Positions 27,458 to 35,055 of a stretch of 64,000 bases of DNA are shown piece by piece (the first letter of the stretch is position 1; the number at the start of each line of letters is the position of its first letter). The position numbers and the translations under genes were made by a program. Origin of the DNA: SZUA-100 sp965248135. GTDB taxonomy: Bacteria > Pseudomonadota > Alphaproteobacteria > Rhizobiales > Rhizobiaceae. The notes under the pieces were generated by a model. The model did no database searches and was not told where the DNA came from. It saw nothing but the letters and a program-made list of their open reading frames with translations. The stretch covers positions 1,984,001-2,048,000 of the forward strand of contig CBDFIN010000012.1 in the NCBI GenBank assembly GCA_965248135.1. The letters run 5' to 3'.

Positions 27458-28585
27458 ATGGCTGCACTGAATATCGGAATAATCGGCGCAGGAATTGGTG
27501 GTTTCAGTGCTGCAATTGCATTGCGCAAAATGGGGCATGATGTAGAGATATTTGAACAAACACAGCAGTTCAACCGGATTGGTGCCGATATCAACCTAAC
27601 TCCCAACGCGGTTTTCGCACTCGACAAACTGGGTGTTGGAGGGTATTTGCGCGAGACTGCAGCACGCCCAACATTCCGCATCAGCCGCGATGGTATTACC
27701 GGCGAAGAAACCTCACGCTTGCCCATGAGCGATGCCGCAGAGGAAAAATATGGTGCACCGCAGCTAACTATTCATCGGGTTGACCTCCTGACATCTCTAC
27801 AAAATCAATTACCAGAGGAATCTGTCCATTTGGGTATGGGTTGCAAAAGAATTGAACAGGGCGACAACAAAGCAACGATCAATTTTGAGAATGGAACATC
27901 GCGCGATTTTGATCTTGTGATCGGCGCTGATGGCGTTCATTCTGCAGTTCGCACATCTTTATTCGGCAAAGACAATCCAAAATTTACCGGCATTGTTTCT
28001 TATCGTGCCGTTTTCCCACGGGATAAAGCCGACGGTGTAAAGGATTTGGAAGCATTCACCAAGTGGTGGGGTGAGACTCCTGAAAAGCAGATCGTTACTT
28101 TCCCTCTTACTCGCGGCGAAGAAATCTTTGTCTTTGCGACCACCGGGCAAGACGGTTGGACCGAAGAAGGATGGACCTTACCCGGTGACATTAAAAAATT
28201 GCAGGCCGCATATGAAAATTTCCACCCTGAGGCCCAAAGACTGTTGGCCGCCTGCACAGAAGTTACCTGCAGTGCCCTGCATGTTCGCGAACCAATGGAG
28301 CGCTGGTCAAAGGGCAATACCACGATTATGGGCGATGCGGCACATCCAATGGTGCCGTTCATGGCGCAAGGCGCCTGCATGGCAATTGAAGATGCGGTTA
28401 TATTGGCCCGCGCGCTGGAAGGAGTGAACTTGGACGGTATTGAGGCCGCACTTGCCACCTATGAGGAAGAGCGTCGACCGCGCACGGCTAAAGTGCAGGC
28501 TGCATCACTGGCAAATGAGTGGATGAAAAAACAGGGTAACGCCGACTGGGTCTATGGGTATGATGCATGGGGCGTTGAATTATGA
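27458..28585 (+). CDS. FAD-dependent aromatic monooxygenase, salicylate-hydroxylase-like
   Basis: 375-residue class A flavoprotein hydroxylase. It has the N-terminal FAD-binding GAGIGGFSAAIALRKMGH, the DG motif VIGADGVHSAVR and the GD motif TIMGDAAHPMVPFMAQGAC. Closest in pattern to salicylate hydroxylase and 6-hydroxynicotinate 3-monooxygenase. It would hydroxylate, possibly with decarboxylation, an aromatic intermediate before the extradiol step. Its stop overlaps the next gene as ATGA. Confidence 0.92.
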   Translation: MAALNIGIIGAGIGGFSAAIALRKMGHDVEIFEQTQQFNRIGADINLTPNAVFALDKLGVGGYLRETAARPTFRISRDGITGEETSRLPMSDAAEEKYGAPQLTIHRVDLLTSLQNQLPEESVHLGMGCKRIEQGDNKATINFENGTSRDFDLVIGADGVHSAVRTSLFGKDNPKFTGIVSYRAVFPRDKADGVKDLEAFTKWWGETPEKQIVTFPLTRGEEIFVFATTGQDGWTEEGWTLPGDIKKLQAAYENFHPEAQRLLAACTEVTCSALHVREPMERWSKGNTTIMGDAAHPMVPFMAQGACMAIEDAVILARALEGVNLDGIEAALATYEEERRPRTAKVQAASLANEWMKKQGNADWVYGYDAWGVEL

Positions 28586-29154
28586 TCGAACGCCGGGAAG
28601 TATACGCCCAAGATGTTAGCGTGCAGCTGTGCAAGCCCTATAAATTTGGAGAATTTGTGGATTTTTCAAATTGCGATGTTATAGGCGATCTTGAACTTGA
28701 TGGCAAAAGGCTTTGTGGTTGTGACTTTTCCGGATCCAGGTTTTTAGGGGCTTTAAAGATTGTCAAAACAATATTCTGCGGCTTGAGCTGGTTCAAAGGG
28801 GCAACATTTCGCAAAAATGCCAATTTTTTTCATACCAGGTTTTCAAATGACGCACGATTTGATGGAGCTCATTTTCAACAGATTACAGATTTTTGCGATG
28901 TAGAGTTTCAGGGTGTTGCTGTACTGGACAATGCCAGATTTGACGGTGATGCAAATTTCTCAAGCGCCATTTTCAATGGTAATCTTTCCGCCGCAAGTGC
29001 ATATTTTGATTTGCCGGCAGATTTTTCTGGATCGATTCTGATGGGCGGACTTTGGAGCGTTGACTGTCCAATCGAGAAATATTCCGGGCTTGAACAGGTT
29101 AATATTCATGGAAGAGTTGAATTCGGTTCGATTTTACAACCCCGTCAGAGCTGA
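28582..29154 (+). CDS. Pentapeptide-repeat-like protein
   Basis: 190-residue protein with degenerate pentapeptide repeats (A(D/N)FxxxxF pattern), for example FRKNANFFHTRFSNDARFDG and DNARFDGDANFSSAIFNG, which predict a right-handed beta-helix. There is no signal peptide. Such a protein is unusual in a catabolic operon, but its start overlaps the monooxygenase stop, so it is translated with it. Function unknown; a scaffold role is only a guess. Last gene of the operon; no clear terminator follows. Confidence 0.8.
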   Translation: MIERREVYAQDVSVQLCKPYKFGEFVDFSNCDVIGDLELDGKRLCGCDFSGSRFLGALKIVKTIFCGLSWFKGATFRKNANFFHTRFSNDARFDGAHFQQITDFCDVEFQGVAVLDNARFDGDANFSSAIFNGNLSAASAYFDLPADFSGSILMGGLWSVDCPIEKYSGLEQVNIHGRVEFGSILQPRQS

Positions 29155-29347
29155 CCTATAAATTATATGCAAGCTAAATCAACTATTTGCATAAAGTGTT
29201 CATCGCAATTATGTCGAATTTTGAATTCGCCAAGCAAATTTTGAACGTCCACTAATTGAAATTTACCAATGATCTTCCCAGTGCGATGAATTTCCGTTTC
29301 CCCCCACAGTTGCCAGCCTGCCAATTTCACCAAGGTCTGGAAGGTCT

Positions 29348-29451
29348 GCATAGCTGCCCTTTGAATGGCAATATCGCAACCAACGGTCAATGGCTGCTTG
29401 AGAGAAAATGTACTTCAAAAATTTGTTGCGGTGAATGACCGGTATGGGCCG
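29348..29451. repeat. 104-bp direct repeat, copy B
   Basis: Identical to 12477-12580. It marks the right limit of the 16.9-kb segment that carries the catabolic operon. The 193 bp between the operon and this repeat hold no gene I can support. Confidence 0.85.
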
Positions 29452-29897
29452 TGAATACTGATTTCCTCAATCGCGATTGTGACAATCCAAATTATGCTTA
29501 GAGCCCATGGATGAGACCGCACGCGCGGTAAGCCGGAGGCCGGGGATGCAACGGGGGCTTTGCCCCCTTGCCATGATGGTTTTGTAATACAAAACACAGC
29601 TTGCCGCCTGCGGTATTTGTTTTGTGGTTTGCCCGTGCCATTTTCGGTTGGCTCGTGGTTGCGTCGTTTTTGGTTCTGCCTGCGTCTCCGTTTTCGGTTG
29701 TTTTGCTGCTGGCTTTGTCTCGTGCGTTTTTGTGGCTCCGGTTTGCTGGCTTTGGTTCGTGGTTTGGTTCTTTTGCTTTTGACGGTCCTTTTTGCGAGCC
29801 TCTTCGTCCTTGCCGTTGGCATCAAATTATAATTGCCGGGTAATACCCATTCCCCTTGGGTGCACCAATTTTGGCATTGCTTTGATTTGTCTATACT
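29452..29897. other. Degenerate, repeat-like spacer without a supported gene
   Basis: 446 bp with strongly biased composition. On the minus strand the frame starting ANGKDEEARKKDRQKQK looks like the tail of a Lys/Gln/Thr-rich protein but is cut by a TAA upstream and has no start; the overlapping frame with an ATG is Arg/Lys-rich with no ribosome-binding site. GC-rich stretches such as GGCTTTGCCCCC resemble plasmid intergenic DNA. A weak hairpin ACCCA/TGGGT lies at about 29847-29863, behind the next minus-strand gene. Confidence 0.4.
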
Positions 29898-30167
29898 TCA
29901 CGGTGAAGTCGATGCTGTGGCATCTACCATGGATTTTCTTATTTTTTCGGCGGCAAGGTAATTGTTCCAGTCGAGTTCCAGCGTCACGGTAATCAGATCA
30001 GCGATTTCCTGTTCGTTGAGCGTCTTGATGGTGTTTTTCAGGTATGCGGTTAATGTCTCACGGATTGATCGCTTTTCGACCATGAGACTTTGCCAAAATT
30101 GGACTCTCATTTTTGGGGCTGCATTTGGGAAGAAATGAGCGGGTATATCAGCGTTAGTTGTCGCCAT
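29898..30167 (-). CDS. Small hypothetical protein
   Basis: 89-residue soluble, mostly helical protein, not recognised (FWQSLMVEKRSIRETLTAYL). A GGAAGG ribosome-binding sequence precedes ATG 30167; a GTG 6 bases further out is possible. It overlaps the preceding minus-strand gene by 14 bases, so the two form a small operon. Likely an accessory protein of the plasmid-like region that begins here. Confidence 0.6.
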   Translation of the reverse strand: MATTNADIPAHFFPNAAPKMRVQFWQSLMVEKRSIRETLTAYLKNTIKTLNEQEIADLITVTLELDWNNYLAAEKIRKSMVDATASTSP

Positions 30168-30303
30168 GTTCACCGCCTTCCCGCTCTTTCATTTCCGCGA
30201 TTTCCTCGGTGATAATTTTTACGCCATCAAGCACTTGCTGTAATTGCTTGGAAATGGTGATCATGCTGATCCTGTCTTCTGCGGCCTTTTTGTCGGCATT
30301 CAT
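30154..30303 (-). CDS. Very small hypothetical protein
   Basis: 49-residue charged helical protein (MNADKKAAEDRISMITISKQ; ends EREGGEHGDN), probably a short coiled coil. ATG 30303 was chosen; longer in-frame starts give an unlikely Phe-rich N-terminus. It is followed, with overlap, by the 89-residue gene. Confidence 0.5.
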   Translation of the reverse strand: MNADKKAAEDRISMITISKQLQQVLDGVKIITEEIAEMKEREGGEHGDN

Positions 30304-30658
30304 GGCAATTCCTGTTTTTTGTGGTTTTACAAAGCGGAAAATGAAAAGCCGGAAGAGGTCACACACTCTATTTGTGTCAGGGAAATCCTCTTCCGGTTTG
30401 TGCAAGCGCCGGGGAAAGACGCAAACCGCACAATCTGCTTGTTCATTTCAACTTCGTTTCTGAGGGGATTTTCATGGGTTTTGCCAATACGTTCAATAAC
30501 AAATAGTCGAAACCCTGCATTTGACACGTCTGGCGTGGCGATCAGAACCCGGCTTGCACCCCTCACGTGACGTTTGACGTGACATGTTGGTGCAAGGGTC
30601 GCGTTTGACGTTATGGCGTAATGGAAAGCCTATCGTAGGGGAACCGATTTAATCGGGT
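30304..30658. promoter_or_regulatory. Intergenic region with inverted and direct repeats
   Basis: No gene is supported over about 355 bp. It contains the inverted repeat TCACGTGACGTTTGACGTGA at 30563-30582, and CGTTTGACGT occurs twice (30571-30580 and 30602-30611). Near 30637-30652 the hairpin-like AACCGATTTAATCGGGTT follows a minus-strand gene; a close relative of it lies at about 42937, also downstream of a minus-strand gene. These may be operator and terminator sequences of the mobile region. Confidence 0.45.
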
Positions 30659-31026
30659 TCATTTTGCGTTTAAAGGCATCAATCCGCGCAGTTTTGTTGA
30701 TACCAGTGCTGGCCTTATTGATGGTGCTGCCGGTTTAGCCTGCCACGTACCCAGTTGGATGCTCTCCACCGGGCGCAATTGCCTTTTGAATTGATCAAGG
30801 CCAGCAGATTCTGAACCACCGACCGAGACCCTTGAGAAATTGCGGGCCTTTAATGTCTGGCACATATCGAGCATTACGAAACGCGCCATACCGGCTATTT
30901 TGTGCAAACCAACGTGGGCGTACGAATTAGCAAGACCTGATGCGGGTGAAGTTTCCTCCCATATGGAGAAACCGGCAGGTTGACCATCATAATATATCAG
31001 CCGTCCAGCCATTGGTACCTTGGCAT

Positions 31027-32219
31027 CAGGGCAATCGCATTTCAAAAGTTGTTTAGGAGTGAAAGCAGGAAATCATCATTCCAGCCAGCGCGTTTGAATT
31101 TTACGCGGTTTGATCCCTTGTCCTGATTTGCCTTTATGATGTTTAGTGCGATACGTCTGAGGGCTGCAAAATTGATCGGTGCGTTGTCTTTGCGAGCGCG
31201 ATGGAGATCATCATTCATAATGACATCAAGCGACCAGTGGAGACTGTTTTCAATTTGCCAATGCCCCCGAATAATGGTTGCAGCTTCCTGCGCTTGTGGG
31301 GGTTTTGACATGAGATAAACGCGTTCGCAGCGGCTTGATTTTCCGTTCATTTCACGTGTTGAAGTGACATGGACGAAGGTCTTGAGGCTTGGCCATTTGT
31401 GTGTGTCGTCAAGATATTGCGTAGTGCTGTAGACATGGTAACATCGCTCTTCAATGCGGCCATGGTTGGCGTCAGTTGAGATATATTCGTCAATATAATC
31501 AGTCTCTTGATCATCAATGAAGGCCCGCACATCCGCCTGCATATCGCCCTGATTGCCCTTCAGTTGCACACAGTAATCGCCGCCTTCACGCACGATCAAC
31601 TCACAGGTCTCGCGTTGGCAATGCAGCGCGTCAGCAGTGATCGTCATGCCCTTGATGTCGAGCATTTTGATCAACTCACGTAGGGCCAAAATCTCGCCAC
31701 CACCCTTGGCACTTTCGATAATACCGAGGCTCAAACGAGCCCCATGCGCAAAGGCGGTCACCACGTTCAGGCCGGATTGATTGGCGGCCCTGTCAAAGGT
31801 GCGACGCATCTCTTTGCCGTCAATGGCGATGGCGGGTTGGGCATCGCGTGCCTGGGCAAAATCAGCACGGAACTTCTCAAACAGGCGTTGAAAGCTTGCG
31901 GGCTTAAGCAACCGAAACAGCCGTGAAAACGTGTCGTGACACGGCGTGCCATTCGGCAATTCGAGAAAATCGCGCAGAAATTCTTCCTTCGCATGGCCAA
32001 AATCGGCCATATCCACCGCAGTTTCGCCGCCACACAAGGCACATAAAAGGCTGATTGTCATGATGTCACAAAACTTGTGACGGCAGGCATTGCCCGTGCG
32101 TGGATCGTCTATATCATTGAAATAGCTTATGATTGTTGACATCTTGAGGCTCCATATCGTGATGGAACCTCAAGAATCTATTCAGGCATATTTGTCAAAC
32201 CCCAAATGCGATTCCCCTG
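31027..32219 (-). mobile_element. ISAs1-family insertion sequence, 1193 bp, with 10-bp target duplication
   Basis: Terminal inverted repeats are CAGGGCAATCGCATTT (31027-31042) and, read inwards from 32219, CAGGGGAATCGCATTT; 15 of 16 match. The target duplication ACCTTGGCAT is present at 31017-31026 and 32220-32229. One intact transposase gene. The perfect duplication indicates a fairly recent single insertion. Confidence 0.95.
31042..32142 (-). CDS. ISAs1-family transposase
   Basis: 366-residue transposase. Family features are the N-terminal DPRTGNACRHKFCDIMTISLLCALCGG-like block, the first catalytic Asp in AIAIDGKEMRR, TITADALHCQ, LKGNQGDM, and the C-terminal RGHWQIENSLHWSLDV with the catalytic Glu, followed by NDDLHRARKDNAP. 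The frame is intact and the element has perfect target repeats, so it may be active. Confidence 0.94.
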   Translation of the reverse strand: MSTIISYFNDIDDPRTGNACRHKFCDIMTISLLCALCGGETAVDMADFGHAKEEFLRDFLELPNGTPCHDTFSRLFRLLKPASFQRLFEKFRADFAQARDAQPAIAIDGKEMRRTFDRAANQSGLNVVTAFAHGARLSLGIIESAKGGGEILALRELIKMLDIKGMTITADALHCQRETCELIVREGGDYCVQLKGNQGDMQADVRAFIDDQETDYIDEYISTDANHGRIEERCYHVYSTTQYLDDTHKWPSLKTFVHVTSTREMNGKSSRCERVYLMSKPPQAQEAATIIRGHWQIENSLHWSLDVIMNDDLHRARKDNAPINFAALRRIALNIIKANQDKGSNRVKFKRAGWNDDFLLSLLNNF

Positions 32220-32883
32220 ACCTTGGCATAAAGATCAAGCAACCGTATGTAGGGAGCGGCCTTGTCTTCTTCGCCATCACACCATTGCGCAACGATATCG
32301 CCCACTGCCTGACGATGATGGCGGGGGTTAAGATCAATGGCTTTAATGCGCAGAGGATCAATCTTGTTCAATTTGGTACGAAACTGCTGATACTCGTTAC
32401 CTTTGTGCGCTGTTACTTTTGCAGTATCCAACACATGAACGGGATAGGCCCAATCCAGAACGCTTTCCGGCATGTGCATCAACTCAATAGCGGGATGTCC
32501 GGCGATCATATGGTTTGCTGTTTTTTCATCAGCGCGTGCCAATGATACTTTGACACCCGTTTTGGCAATAGCAGAAATGGTCTTGGCTAATAGACCGGCA
32601 CCGTTTGATCCAATCGGCGGAAAAACAAGAAACGTATCATCAACATTTGGATGGCGGCAAATTATAACAGCAACATCTCCTTCCTTCACCAGCCATAATC
32701 CGTCACGCCCGGTCATGGCAAAATATCCGGCAGAAGCTTGATAGGGATCAGCGCTATTACTGTGATTGAGGATTTTCTGTAATCCCGCCAGATCATCATC
32801 ACCCACAGGCCACAAGACTGGCCTTGCCCTGTCAGCAAATGGTGTTTTCAGTTGTGGTATATGAGCATGCAGCAATAATCCCT

Positions 32884-33525
32884 CTATCCTGTAACCTTCG
32901 CCACATTGTCCCATACACAATTGAACATGCGCGCTTCGGCATGAAACAGTGCCTTGCTTTCAATGATGGTCAGCGTTTCCACATCGCCCCAGGCCACCAT
33001 TGCAACTTTGCCATTGAACATCCATTGGGTATGGGGAGAGAAATATTCTTCTGGCACTTGCCGATACCAGTGCCTGGGAGCAACAAATACATCGTCGCGG
33101 TCGGATACCAAAATTCGTTCTGTTATTCCCGCCTGTTGCAATCGGGTAAGATGATTGCCCAAAAAGGCTTCATCATCACCAGACCTCCACTTCTTTTCGG
33201 TCAACCCCCGTATCAGGATTTCACCACCCTTGTCCTTGAGATCATTATAAATCTCATCAAGCAATTGGCGATGAATGGCGCGTCCCTCATAAGTTCTGAT
33301 TTGATCGCGTTTTAAGCGAACACCATCTTCATCAAGGAATTCAACACCGGCTGCCTCCAGTGCAATACGCATGAGATTGAGGGAAGCAATGCGTGGCTCT
33401 GTTGTTCCTGTCTCAAACCCACCAATTGCGGCGGCTGACAGAGATGACAGGTCAGCCAGATCAGAGCGGCTTATATTAATAAGCGCTCGTGCGGCACGAG
33501 ATTGCATCGGTGAAATAATCTTCAT
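32884..33525 (-). CDS. XRE-family helix-turn-helix protein with C-terminal sensor region
   Basis: 213-residue protein. The N-terminal XRE helix-turn-helix (SRAARALINISRSDLADLSS) has the extended pattern common in alphaproteobacterial plasmids and phages, including a GVEFLDEDGVRLKR segment. The C-terminal half (about residues 80-213) is unrecognised and mixed alpha/beta. It is the first gene of a two-gene operon with the ISAs1-split gene. The 160-bp AT-rich gap to the next, divergent gene probably holds both promoters; it includes the 11-bp palindrome AATACAGTATT at 33548-33558. Confidence 0.85.
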   Translation of the reverse strand: MKIISPMQSRAARALINISRSDLADLSSLSAAAIGGFETGTTEPRIASLNLMRIALEAAGVEFLDEDGVRLKRDQIRTYEGRAIHRQLLDEIYNDLKDKGGEILIRGLTEKKWRSGDDEAFLGNHLTRLQQAGITERILVSDRDDVFVAPRHWYRQVPEEYFSPHTQWMFNGKVAMVAWGDVETLTIIESKALFHAEARMFNCVWDNVAKVTG

Positions 33526-33687
33526 GAAAGGCCTAATTATTTAGGTTAATACAGTATTATTCAAAGTAAATATCACTATTATTACTACTTAAGCTAATAT
33601 ATTTAGTTATATTAACTATTCTTTAACCATGTTTGTGTAGAAAGTACAACATATTTTATACATTTACATAATTTGAGGAACGACATT

Positions 33688-34125
33688 ATGAGTAACATTA
33701 CTTTAATTGAAGATGACCAACCCGCCCTGATCGAACTGCATGACATGCTGAAAGCCCGTTATGGCCGTGATACCGCGCAGGAAATTGTGGAAACGATTAA
33801 ATCCACTCTCAAAGAGGGCAAAACACCTGATTATATGCTGGTGAAGGTGCTTTCCGAGATGGTGGAGCAATTTTTAGGTGAAGCTCACACGTTGCGGGCT
33901 GAATTGAAACAATTGCGGGCAAAGTGGGTTGATGCGCCAGAAAACGTCACAGTGATTGAACTGCGGCGCATGGAGGCTGACTTTCGCCAAATCCGCCGTG
34001 TCTGGTGGATCAGCCTGAAACTGTTTCAGCCGATGTATCAAGATGCCCTGAATGCTGCCCGGAAACCGCAATATCCGCTGCGCGTATCTGCCCCCGGTTC
34101 AATCGATACGGTCATGGCCGCATAG
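33688..34125 (+). CDS. Hypothetical helical protein
   Basis: 145-residue soluble protein, predicted mostly helical, not recognised (starts MSNITLIEDDQPALIELHDM). A charged central helix (FLGEAHTLRAELKQLRAKW) may form a coiled coil. GAGG lies 10 bases before the ATG. It is read divergently from the XRE gene and is followed 45 bp later by another XRE gene. Confidence 0.7.
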   Translation: MSNITLIEDDQPALIELHDMLKARYGRDTAQEIVETIKSTLKEGKTPDYMLVKVLSEMVEQFLGEAHTLRAELKQLRAKWVDAPENVTVIELRRMEADFRQIRRVWWISLKLFQPMYQDALNAARKPQYPLRVSAPGSIDTVMAA

Positions 34126-34170
34126 AAATCAATAAATTTAGCAAAGGTCTCTTTTTTAGGGGGGGAGAAA

Positions 34171-34557
34171 ATGAAACATGCAAACAAAGAAAAATTCTAT
34201 GTCAATCTGGGGTTTCGGCTAATGCAAATGCGCCACCTGAATGGATATTCACAAGGCCAGCTTGGGGAATTCATCGGCGTATCAAAGCAGACCATTCAAC
34301 GCTATGAATCCGGTGAAATCCACATATCACCCGAAGCGCTTGATAAATGCGCCAGAAGATTGAACACGCCAGTCGGTTTTTTCTACGGCGAAGACGAAAC
34401 CATGCCAACACCATCAAACACCAACAAAACGGGTTTGCTTGTGGCCGCTGACATTATGGCACTGCCCGATAATAATGTCCGCAAAAGCGTCTACCATTTA
34501 GTACGCGCCATCAACCGCGCCCATGAAGAAAGCAAAAAATCCAGCAAAGCCGCCTGA
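34171..34557 (+). CDS. XRE-family transcriptional regulator
   Basis: 128-residue DNA-binding protein with a helix-turn-helix YSQGQLGEFIGVSKQTIQRYESG and a short polar tail. The pattern matches the small Cro/CI-like regulators often found in alphaproteobacterial genomes, with ISPEALDKCARRLNTPVGFFY after the HTH. GGGGGAG lies 4-10 bases before the ATG. A strong terminator follows at 34609. Confidence 0.9.
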   Translation: MKHANKEKFYVNLGFRLMQMRHLNGYSQGQLGEFIGVSKQTIQRYESGEIHISPEALDKCARRLNTPVGFFYGEDETMPTPSNTNKTGLLVAADIMALPDNNVRKSVYHLVRAINRAHEESKKSSKAA

Positions 34558-34594
34558 TCTTTCCATTCCCCGGTTTATAAATTTATCCCCGGAT

Positions 34595-34774
34595 TTACAA
34601 ACCAGATACGGGCGTTGCAGCAATTGCAGCGCCCGTTTTCTTCTTGGTGGGTGCGGCAATTAAATCTGGCGGGCAATTTTCAGCAAGGTTGATCAATGCC
34701 GATTTGGTTTGGCGGCTCATACGGTCGTATTTTCTATTCAACAGGTCATCTTTTATCTTGGGGGGCTGGTTCAT
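34595..34774 (-). CDS. 59-residue small protein with structured leader
   Basis: Short gene below usual length cut-offs: starts MNQPPKIKDDLLNRKYDRMS, ends AATPVSGL. AAGGAG lies at 34788-34783, 8 bases before the ATG at 34774, an excellent ribosome-binding site. Composition is that of a normal soluble helical protein. It is convergent with the XRE gene at 34171, whose terminator lies inside its 3' part. Function unknown. The upstream leader folds so that part of the ribosome-binding site is paired. Confidence 0.6.
   Translation of the reverse strand: MNQPPKIKDDLLNRKYDRMSRQTKSALINLAENCPPDLIAAPTKKKTGAAIAATPVSGL
34609..34644 (+). terminator. Rho-independent terminator of the XRE gene
   Basis: Stem CGGGCG-T-TGCA / TGCA-G-CGCCCG (34609-34619 with 34625-34635), 5-base loop, followed by TTTTCTTCTT. 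It lies 52 bases after the XRE stop and overlaps the end of the convergent small gene. Confidence 0.8.
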
Positions 34775-34892
34775 CTCAACGGCTCCTTAATTGGACTTGG
34801 TGGCCGGATTTTGAAAACCGTAGCAGGCTACGTTGCTCCTTATTCGTGCAAAGCCTTATCTCGGAGCAATCCGGCCCCGTTAAAGAGCCGTT
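34775..34892 (-). ncRNA. Structured 5' leader covering the start of the 59-residue gene
   Basis: Four nested helices can form without overlap on the minus-strand RNA. P1 pairs 34885-34892 with 34778-34785 (8 bp) and takes in half of the AAGGAG ribosome-binding site. P2 pairs 34870-34876 with 34802-34808 (7 bp). P4 pairs 34863-34869 with 34833-34839 (7 bp). P3 is the hairpin 34819-34832 (CGTAGC/GCTACG). P3 and P4 lie directly next to each other inside P2, giving a compact three-way junction. It could be a regulatory leader or riboswitch-like element; no known class was recognised. Confidence 0.55.
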
Positions 34893-35055
34893 CTCCTGCT
34901 TTCCGGGTTTTCTAACCGGGTGCGACAAATGCCAACACATCATCAGCGTGCAGGTTATCAATAAGTGAGAAAAGAAGAATTTACTAAATATTCAATTCCA
35001 TCCACATGTCCATCCATACGGGGGCTTTACCGAAAAGAATCTAAATACCAAGAAA

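Larger units (their letters stand above)
30659..32875 (-). pseudogene. LPG-synthase/GNAT-like (DUF2156-like) protein, split by ISAs1
   Basis: Two fragments of one gene lie on either side of ISAs1: 32875-32220 (N-terminal) and 31026-30659 (C-terminal). Removing the IS and one copy of its 10-bp duplication restores a 337-residue frame reading YAKVPMAGRLIYYDG across the joint. The C-terminal part (FSIWEE, NSYAHVGLHKIAGMARFVML, VSVGGSESAGLDQFKRQ) has an acyltransferase-like look similar to phosphatidylglycerol lysyltransferase C-terminal domains; that family call is moderate. The start is probably TTG 32875 behind AGAGGG, 8 bases after the XRE gene stop, so both form an operon. Confidence 0.75.

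Noticed and set aside
29415..29825. Minus-strand frame for an Arg/Lys-rich 136-residue protein
   Set aside because: No ribosome-binding site, extreme composition, and another frame of the same DNA looks more protein-like; its end runs into the 104-bp repeat.
30327..30566. Minus-strand frame of 79 residues (starts MRGASRVLIATPDVSNAGF)
   Set aside because: The first half looks protein-like but there is no ribosome-binding site, and the second half is atypical; not strong enough to list.
34696..34968. Plus-strand frame of 90 residues
   Set aside because: Trp/Ser/Arg-rich shadow opposite the structured leader and the 59-residue gene; no start signal.
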